Positions 10,467 to 21,883 of a stretch of DNA of 64,000 nucleotides are shown here, in pieces. The notes under the pieces were generated by a model. That model ran no database searches and had not been told where the DNA came from. It worked only from the letters and a program-made list of their open reading frames with translations. This stretch comes from Mytilus trossulus (Eukaryota; Mollusca; Bivalvia; Mytilida; Mytilidae). Every line of letters begins with the position of its first letter. Within the stretch, counting starts at the first letter, position 1. The position numbers were made by a program, and so were the translations under genes. The DNA is taken from the NCBI RefSeq assembly GCF_036588685.1, contig NC_086380.1:53655144-53719143 (forward strand). Reading direction: 5' to 3'.

Positions 10467-12751
10467 GCTCACCTGGCCCGAAGGGCCAAGTGAGCTTTTC
10501 CCATCACTTTGCGTCCGTCGTCCGTCGTCCGTCGTCGTTAACTTTTACAAAAATCTTCTCCTCTGAAACTACTGGGCCAAATTGAACCAAACTTGGCCAC
10601 AATCATCATTGGGGTATCTAGTTTAAAAAATGTGTGGCATGACCCGGTCAACCAACCAAGATGGCCGCCACGGCTAAAAATAGAACATAGGGGTAAACTG
10701 CAGTTTTTGGCTTATAACTCAAAAACCAAAGCATTTAGAGGAAATCTGACATGGGGGTAAAAATGTTTATCAGGTCAAGATCTATCTGCCCTGAAATTTT
10801 CAGATGAATCGGTCAACCTGTTGTTGGGTTGCTGCCCCTGAAGTGGTAATTTTGTGGAAATTTTGCAGTTTTTGGTTATTATCTTGAATATTATTATAGA
10901 TAGAGATAAACTGTCAACAGCAATAATGTTTAGTAAAGTAGGATTTACAAATAAGTCAACATGACCGAAATGGTCAGTTGACCCGTTTAGGAGTTATTGC
11001 CCTTTATAGTCAATTTTTAACCATTTTTCGTAAATCTTAGTTATCTTTTACAAAAATCTTCTCCTCTGAAACTACTGGGCCAAATTGGACCAAACTTGGC
11101 TACAATCATCATTGGGGTATCTAGTTTAAAAAATGTGTGGCGTGACCCGGTCATCCAACCAAGATGGCCGCCACGGCAAAAAATAGAACATAGGGGTAAA
11201 CTGCAGTTTTTGGCTTATAACTCAAAAACCAAAGCATTTAGAGGAAATCTGACATGGGGTAAAAATGTTTATCAGGTCAAGATCTATCTGCCCTGAAATT
11301 TTCAGATGAATCGGTCAACCTGTTGTTGGGTTGCTGCCCCTGAAGTGGTAATTTTGTGGAAATTTTGCAGTTTTTGGTTATTATCTTGAGTATTATTATA
11401 GATAGAGATAAACTGTCAACAGCAATAATGTTTAGTAAAGTAGGATTTACAAATAAGTCAACATGACCGAAATGGTCAGTTGACCCGTTTAGGAGTTATT
11501 GCCCTTTATAGTCAATTTTTAACCATTTTTCGTAAATCTTAGTTATCTTTTACAAAAATCTTCTCCTCTGAAACTACTGGGCCAAATTGGACCAAACTTG
11601 GCTACAATCATCATTGGGGTATCTAGTTTAAAAAATGTGTGGCGTGACCCGGTCATCCAACCAAGATGGCCGCCACGGCAAAAAATAGAACATAGGGGTA
11701 AAATGTAGTTTTTGGCTTATAACTCAAAAACCAAAGCATTTAGAGGAAATCTGACATGAGGTAAAAATGTTTATCAGGTCAAGATCTATCTGCCCTGAAA
11801 TTTTCAGATGAATCGGTCAACCCGTTGTTGGGTTGCTGCCCCGGAAGTGGTAATTTTGTGGAAATTTTGCAGTTTTTGGTTATTATCTTGAATATTATTA
11901 TAGATAGAGATAAACTGTAAACAGCAATAATGTTTAGTAAAGTAGGATTTACAAATAAGTCAACATGACCGAAATGGTCAGTTGATCCGTTTAGGAGTTA
12001 TTGCCCTTTATAGTCAATTTTTAACCATTTTTCGTAAATCTTAGTTATCTTTTACAAAAATCTTCTCCTCTGAAACTACTGGACCAAATTAATCCAGACT
12101 TGGCAATCATCATCTTTGGGGTATCTTGTTTTAAAAATGAGTCCGGTGACCCGACTATCAAATCAAGATGGCCGCCACAGCTAAAAATAGAACATAGGGG
12201 TAAAATGCAGTTTTTGGCTTATAACTCAAAAACCAAAGCATTTAGAGCAAATCCAACACGGGGTAAAATTATTAATCAGATCAAGATCTATCTGCCCTAT
12301 AATTTTCAGATGAATCTGACAACCCATTGTTGGGTTGTTGCCCCTGAATCGGTAATTTTAAGGAAATTTTGCTGTTTTTGGTTATTATCTTAAATTTTAT
12401 TATAGATAGAGATAAACTGTAAACAGCAATTATGTTCAGCAAAGTAAGATTTACAAATAAGTCAACATGACCGAAATTGTCAATTGACCCCCTAAGGAGT
12501 TATTGTCCTTTATAGTCAATTTTTAACAATTTTCATAAAATTTGTAAATTTTTATTAACATTTTCCACTGAAACTACTGGGCCAAGTTCATTATAGATAG
12601 AGATAAATGTAAGCAGCAAGACTAGTAAAGTAAGATTTACAAACACATCACCATCACCAAAACACAATTTTGTCATGAATCCATCTGCTTCCTTTGTTTA
12701 ATATTCACATAGACCAAGGTGAGCGACACAGGCTCTTTGGAGCCTCTAGTT
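10467..12751 (+). mobile_element. Helentron/HINE-like non-autonomous element with ~502 bp tandem units
   Basis: The left end is a stem-loop, GCTCACCTGGCCC - GGGCCAAGTGAGC, followed by a CGTCCGTCGTCCGTCGTCG microsatellite. Near the right end AGGTGAGC is the inverse of the left GCTCACCT, then comes the hairpin AGGCTCTTTGGAGCCT and terminal CTAGTT. Between them ACAAAAATCTTCTCC recurs at 10547, 11050, 11552 and 12054, giving units of 502-503 bp. Units 1-3 are nearly identical. Unit 4 is clearly diverged, and 12553-12640 is a shrunken fifth. Subterminal inverted repeats, a 3' hairpin and tandem cores are features described for Helentron-related non-autonomous elements. ORFs inside are repeat by-products. 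Class assignment is inference. Confidence 0.8.
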
Positions 12752-13656
12752 ATCTTTTCCGATGGGAACTTGTAACAATATGTAATTGACTTTAGTCATC
12801 CTACGTGATAATTGTAAGTTTTTATTCGTTTGAATGGAGCTTTGTAGCAGTTGTTTCCAAACTCAAGTCTTATAGAAATGAAGTTTTGAACAGAGTAATG
12901 AATAAAGCCTTGTGCGAAAGAGATGAATACTTAGAGCCTAAGGGCTTTTGTATAAATGGAAGTAGATCGTCAATAGAGACAACACGGAGTGTAGGTGGTG
13001 TATAGTAACGATGACAATGACTGCGTTTTTGTAGAGTAGTCGAGTTGCACATATTCTTCGCATTCACCTAGCTATTAGTTTTGTCATTGTCGCAGTTTCC
13101 ATTTGTAGAATCCAGGATAGTTCTTTTTGTCTTCGAGAGGTGTTGCAAGATGAGGATCGTTAGTCTTGCGGTATATATTTTTTCAATGATGCAAATGGCC
13201 TATAAAGGATTGAATGATCAGGCTAAATGAAATGTTGGTAAACATTGTCACTTGCATTATATTACGTCTTATTTAAGGTAGCACATGAGTTTATTAGGCC
13301 TTATTTGAAACCAACATTTACCTATTCACAAAGGTTACACTCATCCATAGACTAGATAATGTTTGAAAGTAGTTTTTGTTTATTTATTAGTTATCGTTTT
13401 AATATTTATACTTGAGTGTTTCGGCATCAATTCCTTTAGAAAGTAAAATATGTTATAAGTAATTTCGCTACAGCATGTTTTATTTGAAAATCCAAATAGG
13501 ATCTGAATCGTTTGAATGCTACATGTGTACTTTTATTTTATGGTTACAGCTTGTCAAAAGAGTGCTCTAACACATATATAAGAAAAATCATTAGTGTACC
13601 GATATATGAAAAGGCTGGAACACTTAATTTACAGTATAGTACATAGAGAATAATAC
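12752..13656. other. No gene recognised
   Basis: Short ORFs overlap on both strands around 12805-13067, with no family features, splice logic or codon pattern to favour either. The rest is AT-rich and featureless. Confidence 0.4.
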
Positions 13657-13790
13657 ATGGCAAAATCCGTATCATATGTCGTATCATCCCGAGACATCAA
13701 TATCAGCCCAAGGGGCTTTAGGCCCGAGGGATGATATTGGTCGAGGGTGATACGGCATGTGATACGAATTTTGCCATGTATTATACGCTT
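13657..13790. repeat. Long hairpin with GC-rich apex
   Basis: Left arm CATGGCAAAATCCGTATCA and GTATCATCCC pair with right arm GGGTGATAC and TGATACGAATTTTGCCATG. Arms are about 55 bp, and the apex contains AAGGGGCTTTAGGCCCGAGG. No ORF is present. Confidence 0.8.
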
Positions 13791-13929
13791 TATCATATGT
13801 TTCAACAGAAGAGTATTATATGAACTGTTTTAAACCTTACAATTTACGTGCTGTTGTTTTAAAAATATTTTGTTTATTTTTGTATTTTTTATAGTTGCAT
13901 TTAGTGTGCCAAAAATTAGGGCAAAAAAA

Positions 13930-14390
13930 ATGACGTTATTGACGTCACATACAATATGACAACGACGTTCGTGACGTCACATACCAAACAATGACGTCAT
14001 GAAAAAAATTAAGGCAAATTTTTCATAAGCAAAAAAAAAAACTGACTTTATTTAAAAAAAAAAAAAGTAGGGGTGTGATAAAGGGTAGGGGTGCGATAAA
14101 GGGTATGCGATAAAGGGTATGGGTGTGATAAAGGGTATGCGATAAAGGGTGCACATCAAAGTTGCGCGATATGGATTAAACAGCAGGCTATTTATCACAT
14201 ATGCAAAACTACTTTATTTACTACTAAACATATGATAAAAGTGTATTAATTTCAGTATCAACTGCTCTTTACATGGAAATGATGCATAACGTATTAGTTC
14301 AATACTGTATATAGTTTTTTGTTTATCAACAAGTCATAGTAATATTCCTATACTGATGCTTGTCCGTTAAAAAAACACGATGACGTCATC
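13930..14390. promoter_or_regulatory. Cluster of four CRE octamers (TGACGTCA)
   Basis: Perfect TGACGTCA palindromes occur at 13940-13947, 13972-13979, 13992-13999 and 14381-14388, with extra half-sites (TGACG/ACGTC) between. TGACGTCA is the full CREB/ATF recognition sequence. No promoter or first exon is visible within 1 kb, and the sites lie inside repeat-like DNA, so function is unproven. Confidence 0.45.
14066..14150 (+). repeat. Short tandem repeat, GATAAAGGGT core
   Basis: Five GATAAAGGGT cores separated by variable AGGGGTGC, ATGC or ATGGGTGT spacers. It is flanked by two A-runs on the left. Confidence 0.8.
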
Positions 14391-15404
14391 GGATTGACCA
14401 CGACGTTTCGCGGAAAAAATGCAAATGACGGTAACTGGTAACTGACGGTAACTGGTCGTCGACCAGTATTTTTTATATAAGAATGTACTAAGTTATGGAC
14501 AATGCTAACTCCTTTATTTTAGAGCAATGTGATCATTTGAAGTTTCTCACTTATCACGCTGAATTTGGTTTCACGAAATAAATATAATACATAAATCTAT
14601 TTTTCTGTAGATGGTTAAATATAAAACTTCAAAGTGCAAAATATATAAGTTTTGATGAAACGATTTTCTTCAGAACTACAAAAAGAGTTTGAATATATTG
14701 TGAATTTATTATAAAATTCATTTGTAAGATTTCGTTGAATATTTGAAAATAATAATGAATGAAAATTAATTCACCATATTATAAGGGACACAACTCTGTA
14801 GGGAAAGATACAGAAGAGTACAGTTGATGGTTATAATGCCAAGATGGTCTGCGTTGGTGCTGATGTCAAATTTCGTCTACGAACATGACAAAATTGTAGA
14901 TTTCTTACACTTTTCGTCGTTTCAGCCTTTTCAAGGTCTAAGTTTGAACATATGTGAGTACACAACACCTAAAAATAAGGTTCTACAGGGACGAACAGAT
15001 ACTGAGTTCATTACACAAGCGTGATGGGTTTCAACTTTAAAGTTTAAAAATTCTGGAAAAAGGGGGGCCAAAAACGGCCCTTATCATACCTTGTCCCTTA
15101 GTCTTTGTATCTATGATGAGTTTTTTGCAAAACATTTTTGCGATATATTTCAGTAATTTGTATTCATGGAAAAAAACTAAATTTAAACACTGACACTGTG
15201 TTTCCGTTTTACATTCACAGGATGTGTATTTAAGAACATTAGTCTGTGGCAATGGAATAAAATATATTATGTACTTGAAAGTCGAACGATCAGTTGTATC
15301 CCAAAGAAAACATAGTGTAAACCTGTTTTAAAAGTATCGATAATCGGAACATAGATACCAAGATTAAAAATGTATACTTAAGACGTATGTATCGTCTTTA
15401 CCTG
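14391..15404. other. No gene recognised
   Basis: Contains an imperfect tandem of ACGGTAACTGGT ending in the self-complementary ACTGGTCGTCGACCAGT near 14450-14467, and a short repeat around 15055-15110. No supportable gene. Confidence 0.4.
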
Positions 15405-15990
15405 CATATGATGTATATATCTCCCAATTGGTACGATATTCCCATGCTTGTATTTCCTATCATGATTTTCTTGAAAGAGGGTTGCTGCTTACAAGAGAGC
15501 TATTAAACCAAGAGTTCCAAATGGTGAAGTTGAAATCATCTCTTCGTTAAATTTACGGACGCCATCACGAGTTGGAATAACCGTTTCACAGATGATGTCG
15601 GATATGTTCCTTACGTTGTAACTACTTGTACAATCCCCTTTCGTTTCATGAATGTGACCTACCGAATAACACTATTTACCGGATTTGTTATAACTTGAGC
15701 AACACGACGGGTGCCATATGTTGAGCAGGATATGATTACCCTTCCGGAGCACCTGAGATCACCCTTAGTTTTTGGTTGGGTTCGTGTTGCTAAGTCTTTA
15801 GTTTTCTATGGTTTTTCATGTGTACTTTTATTTGTCTGTTTGTCGTTTTTCATTTTTAGCCATGGCGTTGTCAGTTTATTTTCGATTTGAGTTTGACTGT
15901 CCCTCTGGTATATTTTGTCCTTCTTTGATAAAAGACTTATCATTGACGCTCGAATCAAAAATGATAAAAATTTTGAAAAAGACCAAATAA
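15405..15990 (+). repeat. Dispersed repeat family D (retroelement-tail-like)
   Basis: Contains ordered phrases including AACCAAGAGTTCCAAATGGT, ACGGACGCCATCACGAGTTG, CGTTTCATGAATGTGACCTA, GGAGCACCTGAGATCACCC and TAGCCATGGCGTTGTCAG. Parts recur at 38930-39057 (plus) and 23875-23975 (minus). I recall this string as very common in mussel genomes. I infer the tail of a retroelement. The last ~60 bases (TCATTGACGCTCGAATCAAA) match another dispersed motif at 44640 and 50660. Confidence 0.7.
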
Positions 15991-16534
15991 AGTACACATT
16001 AAAAAAGCGTTGGGATTTCACAATGCCAAAAGTATTTTCCCCAAGGTAATCTATTAATGGGTCAAACAACAAAGGTGTTAAAACAAAGATATTGTATTAA
16101 TTTTGTAATTTGACAATCAGCCAAGACCCTTATATAACTTATCTTTGAAAGGCTCCACACATTTTTGAATTGAACTTTGAATCGGTCACTACGTGGACAG
16201 TCGTTATGGAACTTCCTAATAAATTAAAAGCCTGTGTCTCAACCATGAAATTAGATGGAAAGAAACCGGAATGGAAATTCTCCGACAGTTTAAACCACGT
16301 TTCATTTCAGCTAACCTAGAGCAAGGAACCGGACATGTCATCCGGAAAACATAAGCAGGCCTCAAAAAAGCAAGAAATAGACACAATCTACCAGACGACA
16401 CAATGCTAAGCGTGTTTTCCAATGGACGAACACTAAAACAGTGCATGTTTGCGCATCCTAAGTCAGGAGCCTCTGGCCTTTGATGGTAATGTACATGTTG
16501 TATGATTTTTAATTTTAGTTTCTTTCATATGTTT
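15991..16534. other. No gene recognised; decayed sequence
   Basis: Short open frames on both strands, no domain. Part of 16230-16450 has less AT bias and could be an eroded element, but nothing decisive is visible. Confidence 0.35.
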
Positions 16535-16730
16535 TGGATTCTAGTATGAACTCCATCATAACTGAACTAGTAATCATTTTTGTATCGGGCCAAGCTGAAG
16601 CACGCCTCCTGGTGCGGGAATTTATTGCTGCATTACAGATCCATTGGTGGCTTTCGGTTGTGGTCTTTGGTCGTATTGTTGTCTCTATCACACATTCCCC
16701 ATTCTCAATTCTACCGTTCCCGCTACTGCC
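16535..16730 (+). repeat. Dispersed repeat family B
   Basis: ATCCATTGGTGGCTTTCGGT, TGGTCTTTGGTCGTATTG and CACATTCCCCATTCTCAATT occur in order. The same motif string is found at 40095, 45420, 47385, 58520 and 61490. Confidence 0.7.
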
Positions 16731-17959
16731 CAAAACCAAAAGATCAAGGCTAGAGAATACTTCAACCGTCAGAAGGAAGCCAGGTATGCAATCAGTGTAA
16801 ACATTTCACACCAAGTACAAAGATAATTCAATGAGGTTTATCATCAATACGGATATAGCCACCAGCCCATACAAAGATCAAAAGGCCTGTCATCGTCTTT
16901 CTTACAACACCTCGGCTACAGAAAGAGGAAAGAGAGTATCATGATTGATTTTGATGAGGGATTTAACATTGACGACCTTGAACTACAACACACACCACCG
17001 TCAAAAACAACCTAACAACGCCATGAAAAATAAAGCCAATTGTTTTCATATAACTTTATACTTTCTACATGTTGTACTTATCAATAATGTTGACTTTGAT
17101 TAAATGTATCATATTTATTGGATTTTTCTGCAATAGACTTACTACCATTAACTAAACTCAACTAAAGTTTATGACTGATTTATTTACAATATGATACTAC
17201 ATGGTCAGTCGTACATAAACACAAAGTACAGGATTATAAAAAACAAGTCGTGAAACATCAACCAATTGCAATATCAAAGTGCTGTGATTTCCTTCACAAA
17301 AATTAGTATCAAACTGGCGTAGTCGATGTATAAGACAAATGTATGTGCAAATGAGAAGATTTTTGTAATAACCAGGTTGATTTCAAACAAATGAGTTCAA
17401 GCAGAATGGCTGTTTTATCTTTTGCATTCTCATGTTTTAGTGATTGCTGCTTTATATCTTTTTTCATATCTACTAAAACATTGAAGTGATGCATATACGT
17501 CGGAACTTAATCGAAATGACTTATTTACAGTCACCATAAAAGTCGTTTATCTACACCAATTCTTTCAGTCTTCAATCGAAAAACTATTAACAAATCAAAG
17601 CACTTTATTTGTATTGAATGTCATTACAGTATCAGTGATAAAAGTGTAAAAAAAAAAAAAATAAGATAACATGTTCCACCCTTCCTTGATATCATGTTGT
17701 TAGTACACACCACAACATTACAGAATGGGAATTATCTACTAAAAGACTAAAAGAGTTGCTTCATTTTGTGTGTAATGTACCTCATTATGTAATTTAAAAA
17801 CATAGCATTGTCATTGAATAGTTGTGTTGCGTTGTTGTGCGTTGAGCAATGAATAAAACCCATATCACATTGTCAGTTATAAATCCGCCTGTATGTCTGT
17901 CACATATTTGTTTCGTTATCTAACATAAACTGCTAATCAGACCAGGAATTGTGTACCTT
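16731..17959. other. No gene recognised
   Basis: Contains a possible decayed coding stretch (about 16720-17020) with no recognisable domain, then AT-rich sequence. Confidence 0.35.
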
Positions 17960-18330
17960 GACTTTGTGATAATTGCTGTGTCAAGACAAAAACCTGACGT
18001 GACTTTGTGTCGATGGCTTTTTCAAGGTGAAAACCCGACGTAACTTTGTGATAATTGTTTTGTAGAGGTGAAAAACAGACGTGACTTTGTGAAGATGTCT
18101 TAGTTATGGTGAAACACCGACGTGACTTTGTGATAATGGCTTTGTAGAGGTGAAAACTAGAGGTGACTTTGTGATGATGGCTTTGTCAATGTGAAAAACC
18201 GACGTGACTTGGTGATTTGTCGTTTTGTGTAGGTAAAAATCCGACGTGACTTTATGATTGGTGGTTTTGTGAAGGTAAAATTTCGACGTGACTTTGTGAT
18301 TGATGATTTGTGAATGTAAAAACTCGTGTA
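17960..18330 (+). repeat. 41-bp minisatellite, nine units
   Basis: The core GACGTGACTTTGTGAT recurs every 41-42 bases (GACTTT-like at 17960, 18001, 18042, 18083, 18124, 18165, 18206, 18248 and 18290). The second half of each unit varies around GGCTTTGTAGAGGTGAAAA. Minus-strand ORFs here (KVTS-F-LHKTTNH repeats) are by-products. It lies immediately downstream, in the minus sense, of the cysteine-rich exon. Confidence 0.9.
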
Positions 18331-18457
18331 AAAGTAAACCAATATATGTCAAGGTACAGCCTTCAACAGTCCATATGCAGTAATCAACATAGTTATAATG
18401 TCCTTAAAATGTACCAAAAACAAGATCGCAGTTTATGTCTATGTCCAAGTCGTTCCC

Positions 18458-18624
18458 TCAGTTACAGATACACCTTCTTCTATCAAGAGATATTATTTTA
18501 CCTCTTCGACAACAAACAAATACTACATCACTGGGTGTGTCGTAGTGCCATATTTTACCGCGATTACCAATAGTTGCATCAGCTCTGTCACATTTACTTC
18601 CAAATAAACATCCCATCTGGTATC
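18458..18624 (-). CDS. Putative terminal exon of a small cysteine-rich secreted protein
   Basis: On the minus strand, an acceptor (TTTTCGATAG) opens a 167-base stretch that reads in phase 2 for 54 residues to TGA. It holds six cysteines spaced C-X5-C-X25-CC-X12-C-X-C: MGCLFGSKCDRAD, then VFVCCRRGK, then RRRCICN at the end. A doubled cysteine plus a C-X-C ending and basic residues is typical of disulphide-rich mollusc defence-type peptides, but I cannot name the family. The competing plus-strand reading lacks any pattern. No upstream exon with a signal peptide was identified before 19.1 kb. It may be a fragment. Confidence 0.35.
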
Positions 18625-18834
18625 CTATCGAAAATAAAATATATTGTTTATCAAAACCAGTCTTTTACCTAGTTTTGTGTGGACGTAGCACGCGTCTGGC
18701 GTAAACAAATAATTTTTAACCTGTTACCTTATGATGGCTATTATTCGTTTGTTTCTCTATCCTATAATTTCGCACATTTATTTATTGTAGCCCTGTCGTG
18801 TAATGTTGTCATTCTAATGTTATAATTAACACTG

Positions 18835-19120
18835 CCATTAAGGCGGGAGGTTTAGCATGCCACAAAACTAGGTTCATCCCATCTTTTTTTTTCATGAAAT
18901 GACCTGTACCAAGTCAGGAAAATGGCCATTGTTACATTATAATTCGTTTCTGTGTGTTTTACATTTCAGTGTTGTGTCTCTGTTGTGTTATAGTGTTCTT
19001 TTATATTTGATACGTTTCCCGCAGTTTTAGTTTGTTACCCGGATTTGGTTTTTCTCTATCGATTTATGAATTTTGAACAGCGGTATACCACTGTTGCCTT
19101 TATTTATGTGTTGAATAGAA
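18835..19120 (+). repeat. Dispersed repeat family C
   Basis: Ordered phrases GGCGGGAGGTTTAGCATGCC, ACCTGTACCAAGTCAGGAAA, GTTACCCGGATTTGG, ATCGATTTATGAATTTTG and AACAGCGGTATACCACTGTT. Related pieces occur at 43480 (minus), 45730, 48385 (plus), 49860 and 50220 (minus), and 52200 (minus). Confidence 0.75.
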
Positions 19121-19882
19121 TATTTCTCGTCCTTTTCCTAAAAAAAAATAATCGGACGATATTAAGACCTTGCTGATAAATATTCCGTTTCGACTTCACA
19201 AATAATACACGATGGTCATGAAGTATATATTATAGGTACTGACGTTTTTTTATAATCTTAATTAAGTCTTTTGTATTATTTTTATTGTCTTTATAAATTA
19301 TTACTTTTACCATTTAGTATACTTTGGTAATATCGATGAGACGTGTCTCGTTTCTTAAACATGCCGTCATTGTGTTATTGTGCAATGGTAATTTTTTGTA
19401 TTCTTATCTTTTGTCTTTGCTTACGTGCTTTGAATATATATGCCTTTTATATGATAGTTGTTATCCATTGGTTTATAATGTGTTAGAGCTTTAGATTTTG
19501 CATTAGATTAGGGACTTCCATTTTGAATTTTCCTCGGAGTTATGTACTTGAACACTATAATCATATTCACCATAAAAAGTGGATCATATAACCAGAAACA
19601 TTTCCATTTCATCCTTTCTGCAATAACTGTAATATTCTATTTAGCGGTGACAAAATGCAACAGTGAACTATTTAAACGATAAATTGACAGTCTTAAATTT
19701 AGAGAAAAAAAAACAACTAATAATGTTAAAGTATGACCTACCATGCAAAAAGGCAACAACCTCGCATGTCCTTATAATAGTATATATCAGATTATAGATA
19801 TAGTCAATGGATTGCACATGCTATTTTCAAATGGCTAAGTGTGTGGAAATTTTCAGTTTAAGTTTCGATTTTGATTTTCCGT

Positions 19883-19893
19883 AACTATATATT
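19883..19893 (+). promoter_or_regulatory. Possible TATA box of the GIMAP gene
   Basis: CTATATATTG lies 75-85 bases before the predicted start codon, a plausible distance for a short leader. AT-rich context makes chance occurrence easy. Confidence 0.3.
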
Positions 19894-19966
19894 GATTCGG
19901 TTTTTTCAGCCAACATATTGTAATTAAACGTCAGTACAAAACACAAACTCGTCACTATACACAAAC

Positions 19967-20054
19967 ATGAAGGTATTACAAATCTCACTTATTTTGTGGG
20001 TTATAATTTTACTATCTTCGTGTTCCGCAGAGGAGAGCTGTAGTTTACAGTCAG
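19967..20054 (+). CDS. GIMAP-type GTPase gene, exon 1 (signal peptide)
   Basis: ATG opens 29 codons and one base before a donor GGTAAGA. The product begins MKVLQISLILWVIILLSSCS, a good signal peptide with a short basic start, a long hydrophobic core and a small-residue cleavage region near SCSA-EE, followed by a cysteine-containing stretch. It ends in phase 1 and joins exon 2 (21827-21883, also ending in phase 1) and the GTPase exon without a frame break, which is my main evidence that it belongs to the same gene. GIMAP proteins are normally cytosolic or anchored at the C-terminus, so a secretory leader would be unusual. The intron is 1772 bases. RNA evidence is not available here. Confidence 0.6.
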
Positions 20055-21826
20055 GTAAGACATTCAAATATTTATTTTTCAAAAAAGAAAACATATATTA
20101 TGTATCATTTTTTTTACGCTTTTGAATTATTCCGTCTATATGATATACATATATATCTATATATCTATAGTTAAGCACTTGACCAACTGTATACTAGGAG
20201 AAAATAGTTAATTCAATATAACTGAGCTCCAAGGAAAATTCAACAACGGAAAGTCCTATACTAAATGGCATAATAAAATGCTCAAACACTTCAAACGAAT
20301 ATAGATATATGCGTGATCCACAAAAAGTGCACCCAAAAGATTGAATGAAGAATATTAAGGCTTTTTCGTCCGCCAGTAAAACCTTTGTTACATTGAGATA
20401 CTTTAAGACTATGCAGGATATATTCATAATTAACACAGCTTGTTATGGTCGCCAATGGTTGTCAATTTGACAATTCTCCCACATAGCCCATTCAACAGCT
20501 TTACGTCGGCAAGCGGACTTCAACTATGAGTCGAAACAACATAGAAAGCTTTAAGAGGTCATAAAAAGACAAATATAACAGATTTCAAACGAGATAACTA
20601 ACGACTTGATTAAGAAAAAAATACGAATTTAGTTGAAATGTACATGAAAGTATATTTTTTTTTAAAACTTTACAGTAAATTTAATGTTTATCAGAAATTC
20701 AAAAATATGTTTTCCTTTTCTTAGATTACAGTATGGTTTTCATCAAAGATGGAAATCAGAATATTCTTTTACATAAAAAAAGGAAACAAAAACAGAGCCC
20801 CCTCCCCCCCCCCCCCCCCCCCCCCCCATTTTTTCACCAAGTGCTTACTTCATAGCTATCTAAATGCATTGGTCAAATGGCGAGTGAGTGTTTGTAATGG
20901 GACACAAACAAATGGTCGGCAAGACCATTTGAATATGAATATATACATTTTAGTAAAATCAGTAATGGTGACCTCTTTACAATGTACAACAACTTTCGTT
21001 AATTGTTACAATTTAAATGTATTAATATGGGTTTTCCCCGGTTATAAATAGTCTACATTATGGAATTTTCCGTCTGTAACAGTTATAAATAGTATGAGCA
21101 AAATGGAAAATTGAAAGTATTTGCATCGAAAGCGAAAACAAAATTTAATTAAAAACAAATTGTTGAATTGAAATTAAAGATTCGTGCTTCTGTATAATTA
21201 TATTATTCATTGAAATAAATAGTTTAATCCTACAATTCTTTTACACATGAATAAAATTAATACATTTTAATTCATGTAATCATACTTGTTCAGAATAACA
21301 ATATTAATTGAAATGTTTGAATTAAAATGTCTTTAGATTGTAAATGTAGGATGTTTTGTATACCGTATATATATTCCATGACTCCATGAAATTAATTCTA
21401 TTACTTTGTAAGGACTGAAAATATAACATACCCCAGGTAGGATGTTCTATGGATTTATCGTGCTTAAGAGTGAATATGTATATTTTCACTGGAAAACCTT
21501 GCAAAAGAAAATCGTAGAAGCGTAAAAAAAAAATGCCTCATACAAATTAAAAACCAGTTATTAGCCTGCAACAAATAATGTTTAACGTTTATTATCTTTT
21601 ATATTCAAAATATAATTTTCGAGAGTTCTGATTTTCACCGTGAAGCATTTACTGGTTAAACAAAATGCACCGTTTCAGTCAAGGTCATTGTTAAATTCAA
21701 AACAGACTTGCATTTAACTTCCCCGAAGAAATATAAACGGGAATGTGGACTTCGAACAATTCAATGAAATGCCACACTGTTTCTCTTTCATAATTTCATT
21801 CAAACGATTCCTTTTTTTTTTTATAG
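20055..21826 (+). other. GIMAP intron 1
   Basis: Contains part of repeat family E around 20228-20300 (ACGGAAAGTCCTATACTAAA), a short inverted GTTGTCAATTTGACAA motif near 20460, and the poly-C tract. No other exon was recognised. Confidence 0.5.
20798..20827 (+). repeat. Poly-C tract
   Basis: Thirty bases of C interrupted by a single T. Proline runs in an ORF crossing it are artefacts. It lies in intron 1 of the GIMAP gene. Confidence 0.95.
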
Positions 21827-21883
21827 AAAAGGTTGCAGATAGTGATATCCGTCACTGTTCACAAAAGAAGAGTGAAGATATAG
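21827..21883 (+). CDS. GIMAP-type GTPase gene, exon 2 (linker)
   Basis: A 57-base exon between a strong polypyrimidine acceptor (CTTTTTTTTTTTATAG) and donor GGTATGT. It reads KVADSDIRHCSQKKSEDI in the frame set by both neighbours. The linker is hydrophilic, contains one cysteine, and has no domain. Its length is a multiple of three, so skipping it would keep the frame. Confidence 0.6.
   Translation, partial: KRLQIVISVTVHKRRVKI

Noticed and set aside
11096-12393. ORFs of 66 and 97 codons
   Set aside because: They are readings of the 502 bp tandem units and recur with the repeat.
10467-12751. Retroviral or LTR-type element
   Set aside because: The repeats are internal tandem units, not terminal direct repeats, and there is no gag, pol or primer-binding site.
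17960-18330. Regular 41 bp repeats as CRISPR or as a repeat protein on the minus strand
   Set aside because: There are no unique spacers. The repeat peptide arises from a non-conserved frame of a minisatellite whose period shifts the frame.
20749-21051. 100-codon ORF with a proline run
   Set aside because: The prolines come from the poly-C tract in an intron; nothing else is coding-like.
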